A DNA stretch of 23,772 nt, taken from positions 1 through 23,772 of the IMG/VR virus record IMGVR_UViG_3300031576_000618, one strand, 5' to 3'. The notes beneath the pieces are model-generated. The model made no database searches. It had not been told where the DNA came from and was given only the letters and a program-made list of their open reading frames with translations. Shown here piece after piece: positions 13,632 to 21,098 of the stretch; the first letter of the stretch is position 1, and each line of letters begins with the position of its first letter. This stretch comes from a virus. Position numbers and translations under genes: made by a program.

Positions 13632-13954
13632 AATTTCTCCTTCTGGCACACGAGCTCCGTCGTGTCCTCGACGTGGTAAACGTAGATGCGGCGCCGGGTC
13701 TGCACGCGCACCATCGGAGCCAACACCCGGTTCTCGACCAACACGTGCGCCAGATCGCTCTTCATCTCGGTCGCCCGGTTCTGGAGATCCTCGATCTTCT
13801 CCAGCAGCGTCACCAGGTCGAACGCGCGCTCGAAGGCCAGCGGATGTGGTGCCGACTTCAACACCTTTCCGCCGTCGATAGTGCGTTGCGTCCCCGCCAC
13901 TTGCTGGCCCTTCAAGGCCAGGGCCCCGTCGTCTCCGTTTTGCTTGTCGCTCAT
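13628..13954 (-). CDS. 108-residue phage hypothetical protein
   Basis: ATG 13954, ATGA overlap with the nuclease gene upstream, GGGGGAG about ten bases before it. The central part is a coiled-coil-like helix (FDLVTLLEKIEDLQNRATEM, KSDLAHVLVENRVLAP), followed by a strand pair (RIYVYHVEDTTELV). Neighbours are DNA-processing genes. No family recognised. Confidence 0.7.
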   Translation of the reverse strand: MSDKQNGDDGALALKGQQVAGTQRTIDGGKVLKSAPHPLAFERAFDLVTLLEKIEDLQNRATEMKSDLAHVLVENRVLAPMVRVQTRRRIYVYHVEDTTELVCQKEKL

Positions 13955-14433
13955 GTTTGTGGTTCTCCCCCTGCGTCTTGGTCTTGCGCGCCCAGCGTGG
14001 GCGAAATCGTGGCGACCGACGGGCCGGAGACGGCGGCGAGTGGAGCTGGCCGGGGTCCCGTGAGCGATGAGCCGCGCATCTGGGCGGCAGTCGCCTGCGC
14101 CGGCCCGTAATCCTCGTCGGCAAGGCGGACGATAACGTCGCGCACGTTGTCCGCCCAGAAAGCGACCGCGCCTGCGGACGCCATCTCGACCAGGAAGGTG
14201 CGCTGATCTGGCGTCGGCGCCTTGCCCGGGGCCTTGAGTTCCAGGAACAACGCGCGGCCCGTCGGTGGGAGGACGCCGATGATGTCGCTGACGCCGCGCT
14301 TGGATCCGAGCGTCGCGAAGTTCTTGAAGTGTGGGACTCGGAGTAGCTTCAGCATGGCGCGCACGCTCTTGGTCACGTCCGCCTCGGTAATCCCGCCACT
14401 GGCTCGGCCGCGGCCCAGCTTCCAGCGGCTCAT
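13951..14433 (-). CDS. VRR-NUC domain nuclease
   Basis: 160 residues, ATG 14433. VRR-NUC proteins are small PD-(D/E)XK nucleases, some acting as Holliday-junction or flap resolvases. The motif set is intact: GVSDIIGVLPP with D50, FLELKAPG with E65 and K67, and Q77 in TPDQRTFLVEMASAGA, ending VAFWADNVRDV. The C-terminal 50 residues are Pro/Ala-rich and probably disordered. The gene follows the helicase loader by one small gene, fitting a role in phage DNA recombination or branch processing. Confidence 0.88.
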   Translation of the reverse strand: MSRWKLGRGRASGGITEADVTKSVRAMLKLLRVPHFKNFATLGSKRGVSDIIGVLPPTGRALFLELKAPGKAPTPDQRTFLVEMASAGAVAFWADNVRDVIVRLADEDYGPAQATAAQMRGSSLTGPRPAPLAAVSGPSVATISPTLGAQDQDAGGEPQT

Positions 14434-14690
14434 GCCTGGGCACCCCGGAAGGCATATATAATACTCGTAAGTGTAAACGATGACGCGCTAGGATGCGATT
14501 TAAGCGATTCCGGGCCACTTGGGCGCGTGCCGGGCTCGTAACGCGCATCCTGCGCGAACGTAGGCAGAATGGCGGGTACTCCAGCGAGGCGGCCTCGGCG
14601 CACGCGGCCGTCCGCCATATATACGTTTTTGAGTGATACAGGCTTGGCGGGTGCTGTATCGCACGCGGGGCAGGTCGGTGCCATGCTCAT
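14430..14690 (-). CDS. 86-residue CxxC protein
   Basis: ATG 14690 (MSMAPTCPACDTAPAKPVSL), ATGA overlap with the helicase-loader stop. A single CPAC knuckle lies near the start, followed by a basic middle. The last 45 codons are less protein-like and include an AT-rich stretch (14454-14480), so the functional part may be short, but the stop still overlaps the nuclease start as ATGA. Function unknown. Confidence 0.55.
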   Translation of the reverse strand: MSMAPTCPACDTAPAKPVSLKNVYMADGRVRRGRLAGVPAILPTFAQDARYEPGTRPSGPESLKSHPSASSFTLTSIIYAFRGAQA

Positions 14691-15502
14691 GATGCCGCGC
14701 CCTCGATTCGGTGGTCTGGGCCCGTCATGTGGACAACCAATGCCCCGCGCATACCCGCCAGCCAGGACGCGATCCGCTCGTCGAGGTTCTTCGCGACCCA
14801 CTTCAGGTCCCTGTTCGACGTGACGATTAGTCCGGTACGTCCTCGGCGGGCCCACCGGTCTACGATGAGGTACAGAGCCTCAAGCGCGTACCGACTCGGG
14901 CGCTCAACGCCGAGGTCGTCGAGTACAAGACCAGCAGGCGCGGAAGTCAGCTCGTAGATGATCGCGGCGTCGTCCCCGCTCTTGACCGCGGCGCGGAGCC
15001 GAAGCATGAGCTCTGGGACGATCCGCAAATAGCCCGATGCGCCAGTAGCCTCAATCCGGCGCCGCAGGATTCCGACGGCGAGATGCGTCTTGCCAGTCCC
15101 CGTCGGTCCGAAAAGAAATAAGTTGGCCTTTCCGGCCGCGGCCGAGTCGATGACCGCCCGCTGGGTAAAGTCCTTGGGTGCTCGCCAGGTATCCAGCGTC
15201 ATGTGCTGGTGCTCGGGCTCCAGACCCGCACGTGCGAGCGCGATCTCAACGGCCTTCCTGCGTTCGGCCGCCGCGTGGACACCGTCGGCATCCACACCGA
15301 TGCGGTCGAGAGACGACCGACAAGATCGGCACTGACCTGGGACAACCCAGACGCCGGTCTCGTGGAGTGCTCGCCCCTGCCAAAAGACGGGCTTGACGTA
15401 CACGGGTGGCTCGGCCGGTGCGCCGCATCGGCAGAATGAGCACGGGGGCTCCTGTGGGTCCACCCAGTCGGCCGGCCGCTCCGTCGCTGATTCGCTTCTC
15501 AT
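14687..15502 (-). CDS. DnaC/IstB-like AAA+ helicase loader
   Basis: 271 residues from ATG 15502, which overlaps the stop of the initiator-like gene (ATGA). It probably loads the replicative helicase at the phage origin, as lambda P or DnaC do. N-terminal Cys at 21, 24, 26, 58 and 61 form a likely Zn site. The AAA+ core has Walker A GPTGTGKT (132-139), Walker B LVLDDLG (192-198), sensor I VTSN (227-230) and a DERIASWL arginine-finger region (241-248). Upstream frame extension to 15787 is a shadow. The pairing with the preceding gene is the classic initiator-loader operon. Confidence 0.9.
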   Translation of the reverse strand: MRSESATERPADWVDPQEPPCSFCRCGAPAEPPVYVKPVFWQGRALHETGVWVVPGQCRSCRSSLDRIGVDADGVHAAAERRKAVEIALARAGLEPEHQHMTLDTWRAPKDFTQRAVIDSAAAGKANLFLFGPTGTGKTHLAVGILRRRIEATGASGYLRIVPELMLRLRAAVKSGDDAAIIYELTSAPAGLVLDDLGVERPSRYALEALYLIVDRWARRGRTGLIVTSNRDLKWVAKNLDERIASWLAGMRGALVVHMTGPDHRIEGAAS

Positions 15503-16479
15503 TTTGCCGCGAACTTGTCGTAGTGCTCGTAGCCGCGGCCGTGGTCGGATGCGGCTCCGGCCGGTTGGTTGTTCGCCTGCGGGGGCGGCGGTGCATCGCT
15601 CTCCCATCGTCGCTGGTTCAGCCAAGTCGATGGGTACGGGATAAATTGTGGGTCTTGCCATTGCGAACTCAGCTTGTGGGAGGCAAGAGACTGCATAATC
15701 GCCTGCTCGGTTTCGGGGGTCGGGTGGATTTTCCCCCACGCCTTCTGTGCCATGAGCTTCGAATCCTTCCGCGGGTAGGCGGCCCAAAAGAGTGCGAACC
15801 CGTTATTCGGTACGGCTCCGGCATGGGGCGGGTACAAATCGGGATCGGGATCGGGATCGGGATCGGGATCGGGATCGGGATCGGGATCGGGATCGGGTAC
15901 GGCTACGGCTACGGTAGGGGTACATCCGGCAGACAATGTCCGGACAACGGCGGACGCATCGGTATTACCGTCTAAGGACGGCGGATTTTTTGGCGATTCG
16001 GGATCGACCTTGTTACATTTCGGGATATCCCGATTCCTTCCCGATTCCTTCCCGATTCTTCCCGATTCTTCCCGATTCGTTGTCAACAGAATGTCACATC
16101 CTTCCCGATTCGAGATGCGTTTCGCCCGCTTCGCCTCCCGATCCAGCCGCTTATTTACTACTTCGCCAGCCCGCTCAACCCACCCATGGAGCACAAATCC
16201 ATCCATGTATCCGCTCTGCCGCAGGGCCGCAATCAGGGCGCCGGGTGTGCGCTTCCAGCGCGCGGCGCGTTCGATGCCGGACTCCCCCCAAGGTTCGAGG
16301 CTCGCATTCCGCCAGGCGTTTTTCAGCGCGAAGTGCCAGAGCCGGTGGAGGATGCCGGCCACGAAAGTCCGTACCTCGTCCTCATCAAGCACACCCTTGA
16401 ATACCGGAGCCAAGATCTCGACCATGCGATCGGTCTTGAAGTGATCCCACAATTCCTCATGGCTCTCAATCCACGGCAT
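15499..16479 (-). CDS. Replication initiator-like protein (candidate origin inside the gene)
   Basis: 326 residues, ATG 16479 with AGAGGT five bases upstream. The N-terminal 110 residues are helical and may form a DNA-binding domain. Residues 125-215 are a low-complexity linker carrying nine Pro-Asp pairs from a hexanucleotide repeat. Residues 228-292 (FWAAYPRKDSKLMAQKAWGK ... FIPYPSTWLNQRRWE) match a C-terminal domain common in phage replication proteins. Gene order, initiator then helicase loader, parallels lambda O-P. DNA repeats at 16029-16111 and 15841-15894 lie inside the linker-coding part, as the lambda origin lies inside O. Initiator activity is inferred. Confidence 0.78.
   Translation of the reverse strand: MPWIESHEELWDHFKTDRMVEILAPVFKGVLDEDEVRTFVAGILHRLWHFALKNAWRNASLEPWGESGIERAARWKRTPGALIAALRQSGYMDGFVLHGWVERAGEVVNKRLDREAKRAKRISNREGCDILLTTNREESGRIGKESGRNRDIPKCNKVDPESPKNPPSLDGNTDASAVVRTLSAGCTPTVAVAVPDPDPDPDPDPDPDPDPDPDLYPPHAGAVPNNGFALFWAAYPRKDSKLMAQKAWGKIHPTPETEQAIMQSLASHKLSSQWQDPQFIPYPSTWLNQRRWESDAPPPPQANNQPAGAASDHGRGYEHYDKFAAK
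15841..15894. repeat. (GGGATC)9 hexanucleotide microsatellite
   Basis: Nine perfect tandem copies of GGGATC on the plus strand, followed by a GGGTAC variant and GGCTAC units. Read on the coding strand it gives alternating Pro and Asp. It also places nine GATC sites six bases apart, a very dense cluster of potential Dam sites next to the iteron-like repeats. Confidence 0.95.
16029..16111. repeat. Iteron-like CCCGATTC repeats
   Basis: Plus-strand CCCGATTC occurs at 16029, 16040, 16051, 16061, 16071 and 16104 (start positions). Spacings are 11, 11, 10, 10 and 33 bases, all near whole helical turns. Because 10 and 11 are not multiples of three, the repeats are conserved as DNA and not as a repeated peptide. 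Location inside the initiator-like gene suggests binding sites for that protein and a replication origin. Confidence 0.7.
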
Positions 16480-16482
16480 CGT

Positions 16483-16611
16483 CTACCTCTGGGCGCGGAA
16501 ATCAAGAGGCCGGCGCGGCAGCTCTGGGACCTGGGAAGGAGCCCGGAGGACGCATGGCGTCGGGAGGACCGCGCCGACCAAAATGAGGGAGCGATTCGAT
16601 TGCGTGTTCAT
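16483..16611 (-). CDS. Possible 42-residue ORF between promoter and initiator gene
   Basis: ATG 16611 to TAG 16483-16485, the first start codon about 27 bases after the predicted transcription start. It encodes MNTQSNRSLILVGAVLPTPC and a Pro/Arg-rich tail. Its stop falls in the initiator's ribosome binding region. No convincing Shine-Dalgarno, so it may instead be an untranslated leader. Confidence 0.35.
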   Translation of the reverse strand: MNTQSNRSLILVGAVLPTPCVLRAPSQVPELPRRPLDFRAQR

Positions 16612-16644
16612 GCGTCCGTCCGCTGACCTTCCCAGGCCGTGCGC

Positions 16645-16673
16645 ATTGTAACCCCGAAAAAAACTTTTGTCAA
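16645..16673 (-). promoter_or_regulatory. Near-consensus sigma70 promoter of the replication block
   Basis: Minus-strand TTGACA (16668-16673), a 17-base spacer containing a T-run, and TACAAT (16645-16650) match the consensus at 11 of 12 positions. Predicted start near 16638, firing into the initiator, helicase loader and VRR-NUC genes. It sits in the 103-base gap after the methyltransferase gene. TACAAT is followed by GCGC. Confidence 0.8.
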
Positions 16674-16714
16674 GTGGCCGCCACGGATTCCTTTCGATGT
16701 GAATTTCGTCCCCA

Positions 16715-17515
<801 letters not shown>

Positions 17516-17523
17516 ATTCCTCC

Positions 17524-17733
17524 TTATGCCCCGCGGTGCTCTGGCCCCGAAACTAGGCGAAGCATCCTCGCTGGACGTGGTTGGCGCACAATTTTCCATA
17601 CACGCCCGCACGCGCCGCAGGTGATGAGCTCGCCGAGACGGAGATTGCTCCCGTCATAGGTCCCAGACGGGCACTCAAAGCCGTCGCCCCCGCACGTGCA
17701 CACCAGTACGGCTATGCTCGTCTCAACTTTCAT
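17524..17733 (-). CDS. 69-residue Zn-ribbon-like protein
   Basis: ATG 17733 chosen because GGAGG lies eight bases upstream; an ATG at 17769 would extend it by 12 residues. Cys pairs CTC and CGAC, with a further Cys between (GFECPSG, ITCGACGRVWK), form a likely four-Cys Zn ribbon. The gene ends nine bases before the methyltransferase start, over its ribosome binding site. Function unknown. Confidence 0.65.
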   Translation of the reverse strand: MKVETSIAVLVCTCGGDGFECPSGTYDGSNLRLGELITCGACGRVWKIVRQPRPARMLRLVSGPEHRGA

Positions 17734-17908
17734 CGCACGAACCTCCGCGTGGCCGATTCCACTTGACACGTAAAGCCCCTGCGATCACCCTATTTGTACC
17801 AGGAAATTGTGGACGCCACTAAAGCAACATTCATCCATCACGATGCCTCCAACTGTTCAAATGCACTCATCCTCGTATGCCTGCCGACAGAATGAATCGA
17901 CTTCGCCA
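17734..17908 (-). other. Gap without a convincing gene; tiny ORFs only
   Basis: 175 bases of lower GC. On the minus strand there are a possible 23-codon GTG ORF overlapping the upstream stop and a 17-codon ATG ORF (MDECCFSGVHNFLVQIG) seven bases after GGAGG. Neither is long enough to judge. I see no terminator hairpin or good promoter. Confidence 0.4.
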
Positions 17909-18511
17909 CTAACCGCTTGGCCGCCGACCGTCGGCAACCTTCTCACTCATGGCGTCGAATTGGCCGGTCGTTATTTGGCCATTGGCAAGTCCGGCCAGTA
18001 GGTTCCGGCCATCATTGAAACCATCGACGCGAGCGCGGGCTAATGCATTGAATACCGCCGCCACGATCTTAGCCATTGCGACGGCTCTCGACTCGGGAAC
18101 TTGCACTAACTCGCTTCCGCCGATCATCCAATGATGCCGCTCCGACATCCCAATATTGATTGCCCCATCCGGACGGCTGAATCTTTTATGGAGAGACGTA
18201 CCGCGTAATTTCATGGCCCCCATAGCCGCAATGAGGTCCTTCGACCGAATCTCGAATGGCTTTTCTGGATTTCCGTCCTCCCCGTCAAATTTAAGTTCCA
18301 GGACGACATTCGCATGTCCAAGCCTCCCTTCAGATTTTCCTAACTTCTGGCGCTTGCGGCCGAGCTCCCAAAACTGGAAACAGGAATCGCATACGTGCCG
18401 CCAATGAAGCGGAATTTTATTGCGGCATAGATCGCAGTCCATTGTGGCCTTCGGTTCCCTCCCCACCGGGGATATCCCAGAGTCCGGCCTGCCGCACTTG
18501 TTGCATGTCAT
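17909..18511 (-). CDS. 200-residue phage protein with N-terminal Zn knuckles
   Basis: ATG 18511, ATGA overlap with the upstream gene. Three CxxC pairs occur in the first 50 residues (CNKC, CDLC, CDSC), a likely double Zn site. The central region has VVLELKFDGEDGNPEKPFEI and SKDLIAAMGAMKLRGTSLHK; the C-terminal part is helical (RAVAMAKIVAAVFNALARAR). AT-richer than its neighbours. No family recognised; a nucleic-acid or protein adaptor is possible. Confidence 0.7.
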   Translation of the reverse strand: MTCNKCGRPDSGISPVGREPKATMDCDLCRNKIPLHWRHVCDSCFQFWELGRKRQKLGKSEGRLGHANVVLELKFDGEDGNPEKPFEIRSKDLIAAMGAMKLRGTSLHKRFSRPDGAINIGMSERHHWMIGGSELVQVPESRAVAMAKIVAAVFNALARARVDGFNDGRNLLAGLANGQITTGQFDAMSEKVADGRRPSG

Positions 18512-18669
18512 GCCGCTTTCTCGCCCTCGTTGCGTCCGAGATACCATCGGATGGCATCAAGTTCGGCCCGCAGTCGGGCGTTGTGCGCCGACAGGGACAC
18601 GTTAACGTGTTGTGAATTGTAGAGCTGGTCCGTGAGCTTACGGCAGGATTCGCAGGGTTTTTGTTTCAT
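18508..18669 (-). CDS. 53-residue CxxC plus helix protein
   Basis: ATG 18669 shares a base with the upstream TAA (TAATG); GAGG lies about ten bases before it. A CESC knuckle (residues 6-9) precedes a long helix (VSLSAHNARLRAELDAIRWY), so it is probably a small dimeric Zn-containing protein. The longer frame to 18840 is a shadow. Confidence 0.6.
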   Translation of the reverse strand: MKQKPCESCRKLTDQLYNSQHVNVSLSAHNARLRAELDAIRWYLGRNEGEKAA

Positions 18670-18869
18670 TACTTTATGTCCTCTACGGCTTGAATTCGTT
18701 TCCCCAACCAGACCATGCATGGCACCGCCATCGAGTTGCCGATGGCTTTGTACCTGGGGCCATCGGGGCATTGGTCCTCCGGCTTGCCGCGCCAGGCAAC
18801 AAGCGTGTAGTCGTCGGGAAAGCCCTGAAGCCGCTCGCACTCGCGCGGGGTCAGCCTGCGCACGGTCAT
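18669..18869 (-). CDS. Orphan C-terminal segment of a C5-cytosine DNA methyltransferase (motifs IX-X)
   Basis: 66 residues. The ATG at 18869 overlaps the upstream stop as ATGA, so it appears to be a properly translated stand-alone gene; the frame opens further to 18923. It matches the end of Dcm-type enzymes: VRRLTPRECERLQGFPDDYT (motif IX region), then RYKAIGNSMAVPCMVWLGKR (motif X). The catalytic half with the PCQ motif is absent here, and I find no such fragment elsewhere in the window. It may complement a partner encoded outside the window, be a degenerate relic, or have taken on a DNA-recognition or inhibitory role. Confidence 0.8.
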   Translation of the reverse strand: MTVRRLTPRECERLQGFPDDYTLVAWRGKPEDQCPDGPRYKAIGNSMAVPCMVWLGKRIQAVEDIK

Positions 18870-19069
18870 CCCGGTATTATCACATTCAATGCCGACACTT
18901 GATCCGCGTGTTTTGATGACCATTGTACTGTTGATACCGCCATCGCCTTGATCGCGAGCGTAAGCGCCGTAGTTTCTTGCGCTGTCAGCAATCCGTAGTA
19001 GGTGTCGGCCCGATCGCGGTTGCGCTCCAGCATGCGGAAGATAATCGACTGTGCTTCAATGAGCTTCAT
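18866..19069 (-). CDS. 67-residue helical protein, paralogue of the protein at 22630-22821
   Basis: ATG 19069 (MKLIEAQSIIFRMLERNRDR), overlapping the previous gene by 14 bases; an ATG at 19102 is less likely because MKL aligns with the paralogue's start. The first 40 residues align well with MKLTEAQFILSRLLERNRTR at 22821, sharing the EAQ, LERNR and TAIxA patterns. Soluble and helical. Function unknown. Confidence 0.7.
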   Translation of the reverse strand: MKLIEAQSIIFRMLERNRDRADTYYGLLTAQETTALTLAIKAMAVSTVQWSSKHADQVSALNVIIPG

Positions 19070-19544
19070 TTGTGATTTTACCTCCCCATTCAAGAAGCCC
19101 AACGGTCTCCCCTGTCTTGTAGGCCCGCTCGATTCGCGGCAGGCTCATCTGTCCCATCGTCATCCCGCTCGTCCCGGGCAGTACGATATGCGCCAGGAAC
19201 TCCTCCTCGAAAATCGTGATCCCGGAGTGGACCGCTTCGAGCTTCGCCTTTACGAGTAGCGCGAGCGCCCGCCATCTCTGGCGTGTCGCTTGTTCCCATG
19301 CCTTAAGTATCGCCTCTTGATTCTTTCGGCGTCGTCCGGTCGGGCTCTTCGCGAACTCATCCGCAGTCCGGCTTGGCATCGGCAATAGGAAGCGGAGCAT
19401 CTTACCGTTCATGCAGAAGCCTATCATCGCGCCTTCGTCCCTCCATACGTAGGCAAATTGATTCGCTCCGTAGCACGTGAGAGTTCGCTCAATTTCGGCC
19501 TTTGACTTTTCGACGCTGACTCCGGTATTCGCCGCGTATCTCAT
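19056..19544 (-). CDS. 162-residue phage protein, paralogue of the protein at 21095-21577
   Basis: ATG 19544 (MRYAANTGVSVEKSK...). It shares long blocks with the 160-residue protein at 21095: MNGKMLRFLLPMP versus MNGRQIRFVLPLP, AWEQATRQRWRALALLVKAK versus AWEQACRQRWRALALAVKAK, and the following LEAV-SGI-F--EFLA-IVLP. From memory this type recurs in uncharacterised phage proteins. A basic helical middle suggests nucleic-acid contact, unproven. TATAAT lies just upstream without a matching -35. Confidence 0.75.
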   Translation of the reverse strand: MRYAANTGVSVEKSKAEIERTLTCYGANQFAYVWRDEGAMIGFCMNGKMLRFLLPMPSRTADEFAKSPTGRRRKNQEAILKAWEQATRQRWRALALLVKAKLEAVHSGITIFEEEFLAHIVLPGTSGMTMGQMSLPRIERAYKTGETVGLLEWGGKITNEAH

Positions 19545-19585
19545 AGGATTATCACATTATACACGTCGGGCAGGTAATCATTTTT

Positions 19586-19780
19586 CTACTCCCACAGCCA
19601 ACCTACTTGTATTTGCCACCACCAAAGCTCAAGCAGTAGATATGGCTTCCACAACTTGTTTTCCTCGTTCCAGCCGAGCTGGAATCCGATCTCTCGACTT
19701 GGCTTAATGATTTCCGGCTTTAGGCTTAACTTATTTATGAATCCCTCTGGTCGTTCATAGCCTACGCGCTGCGCCATCAT
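19586..19780 (-). CDS. 64-residue hypothetical protein, Trp-rich C-terminus
   Basis: ATG 19780 (MMAQRVGYERPEGFINKLSL) overlaps the upstream TGA as ATGA and has GGGGAGG about eight bases upstream; the GTG at 19849 is rejected. The C-terminus is aromatic (KLWKPYLLLELWWWQIQVGW). AT-rich. No family recognised. Confidence 0.6.
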   Translation of the reverse strand: MMAQRVGYERPEGFINKLSLKPEIIKPSREIGFQLGWNEENKLWKPYLLLELWWWQIQVGWLWE

Positions 19781-20061
19781 ATGCTTTTCCTCCCCGGCTC
19801 TTGACTCAAAGACAACTTCCCCGGCCGGAAGCCAGGCGATCCGGGGCACACGATCTTAACGTGACCACCGCCCCTGAGTCGAATGTAGCCAGTGCCCATC
19901 CACCATGTTACGGTAGGTTTTGAACCCGGCTGTTCCACGACCACCTTGACGGCCTTCTGCTGATATTCAGCCGGCTCGGACGACGTGGGCCAGCGGAGAT
20001 CGCAACCCTTGTGGTTGCACTCCGATAGGGCGCCTTCTATCAGCTTCGTTTTCCGTGCCAT
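19777..20061 (-). CDS. 94-residue hypothetical protein
   Basis: ATG 20061 with AAGGAGG six bases upstream (MARKTKLIEGALSECNHKGC). Cys at 15 and 20 with a His between, and a later Cys near 76, may bind metal. The middle is beta-rich (AVKVVVEQPGSKPTVTWWMG). No family recognised. Confidence 0.65.
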   Translation of the reverse strand: MARKTKLIEGALSECNHKGCDLRWPTSSEPAEYQQKAVKVVVEQPGSKPTVTWWMGTGYIRLRGGGHVKIVCPGSPGFRPGKLSLSQEPGRKSI

Positions 20062-20062
20062 G

Positions 20063-20374
20063 TCAATCCTCCTTCCTCGCGGCCTCGCGGATGGCGTCCT
20101 CGGCAATGCCTTGTACGCCAGCCTCGACCAGGCAGCACGAATCTTCGTGGCGCAACTGGCATAAGGACTCGTCACTCAGGAAGCGCAACGCCTCAAGCGA
20201 CGCTTTCAATCTCGCCCTCGCCTCGTCGCGCTCGCGTTCGGCCTTCTCACGGGCCGATTTCTCGGCGGCCAACTGCACTTCCAACTCTACTAGACAACGT
20301 GGCGCGAGTTGGCCGCTCTCGTCAACATCGCAGAACTCGCAAGGTTCTTGCATCGGCGGCGTCGGGTCGGTCAT
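20063..20374 (-). CDS. 103-residue coiled-coil protein
   Basis: ATG 20374 with AAGGAG six bases upstream. A CEFC knuckle near the start precedes a long charged helix (ELEVQLAAEKSAREKAERER, then DEARARLKASLEALRFL), a clear coiled coil. The end has a Cys pair (EDSCCLVEAGV). Function unknown. Confidence 0.7.
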   Translation of the reverse strand: MTDPTPPMQEPCEFCDVDESGQLAPRCLVELEVQLAAEKSAREKAERERDEARARLKASLEALRFLSDESLCQLRHEDSCCLVEAGVQGIAEDAIREAARKED

Positions 20375-20384
20375 CGTTGGCTCC

Positions 20385-20636
20385 TTATATCGGCCCAGGC
20401 CCTCGCGGACTCTGGTGTTCCGGACAGTAATCCTTCTGAGGCCCGACACTCACCGCGCAGTTCCAGCAGAGACGCCGATCGCACGTGCCATTCGATTCGT
20501 CGATGAAAAAGTCGCAGAGCTTCGTCGCTTCCCGCTTGTGGCAGACGACGCATCTATAGCGCGGCCCACGCACTCCGGGACCGCAGATGAAGCCAGAGGT
20601 GCCACCCGACTTGTCCTTCAGAAAGTTGCAACACAT
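20385..20636 (-). CDS. 83-residue multi-Zn-knuckle protein
   Basis: ATG 20636 shares a base with the upstream TAA (TAATG). Nine or more Cys: MCCNFLK, FICGPGV, CVVCHKREATKLC, TCDRRLCWNC, YCPEHQ. The spacing fits a cross-brace (RING/B-box-like) or double ribbon fold, with the final C-x-x-H. From memory such proteins recur in phages without a known function. Could bind nucleic acid or a host protein. Confidence 0.75.
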   Translation of the reverse strand: MCCNFLKDKSGGTSGFICGPGVRGPRYRCVVCHKREATKLCDFFIDESNGTCDRRLCWNCAVSVGPQKDYCPEHQSPRGPGPI

Positions 20637-20851
20637 TAGTCGTTCCCAAGAGAAACGAGTGCGTCCGCGAATTGCTCTCTCGCCTTCTCCTGGCGCAAAT
20701 CGCCGCACTCGTGCGTCGCCGTCCAAATCAATTCTTGGATCGCCGCCGCGAGTCCGATGGCTCGGCCTCTCAGAAACCTCCTACTGTGGTCGGTCAGGTT
20801 GCCTTTGGCGTTCATGCTCGAATACGGCATCGTAGTCTGCCGATCATGCAC
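20636..20851 (-). CDS. Hypothetical small helical protein, start uncertain
   Basis: 71 residues from GTG 20851, which overlaps the upstream stop by eight bases. ATG at 20830 or 20815 are alternatives; an 11-codon ORF (MIGRLRCRIRA) ends at the last of these with an ATGA overlap. The body is helical (GLAAAIQELIWTATHECGDL, then QEKAREQFADALVSLGND). No family recognised. Confidence 0.6.
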   Translation of the reverse strand: MHDRQTTMPYSSMNAKGNLTDHSRRFLRGRAIGLAAAIQELIWTATHECGDLRQEKAREQFADALVSLGND

Positions 20852-21098
20852 CCAGCCTCAGCCGGAAGCGCGGGTTCCCATTCGGCGGGCCCATAGGATC
20901 GTCTTCGATGGCGACTTCCGCACGGCCACCTTCAAGCCGACGGAAAATGTCACCCTCGCCCTCCTCCGGTTGGATGTATAGCGTGAGTGCCCCATTTGCA
21001 AAAACAGCATCGGTGCAGATGCCAATACGGCGCCGCACGACGTCTCCGGTCTCGCGCGATGTTGTTCTTGCAACGATGACAATGGAATTATGGATCAT
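20844..21098 (-). CDS. 84-residue beta-rich hypothetical protein
   Basis: ATG 21098 in an ATGA overlap. Sequence MIHNSIVIVARTTSRETGDV, GICTDAVFANGALTLYIQPE, then an acidic stretch and a basic end. The frame upstream is a shadow of the 160-residue gene. Function unknown. Confidence 0.65.
   Translation of the reverse strand: MIHNSIVIVARTTSRETGDVVRRRIGICTDAVFANGALTLYIQPEEGEGDIFRRLEGGRAEVAIEDDPMGPPNGNPRFRLRLGA

Noticed and set aside
14454-14490. Promoter in the AT-rich stretch with TATATAATA
   Set aside because: No -35 at proper spacing on either strand, and it lies inside an open frame chained to its neighbours by stop/start overlaps.
15841-16111. CRISPR-like array
   Set aside because: The repeats are 6-8 bases with almost no spacers and lie inside an open reading frame. 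Tandem microsatellite and iteron-like repeats explain them better.
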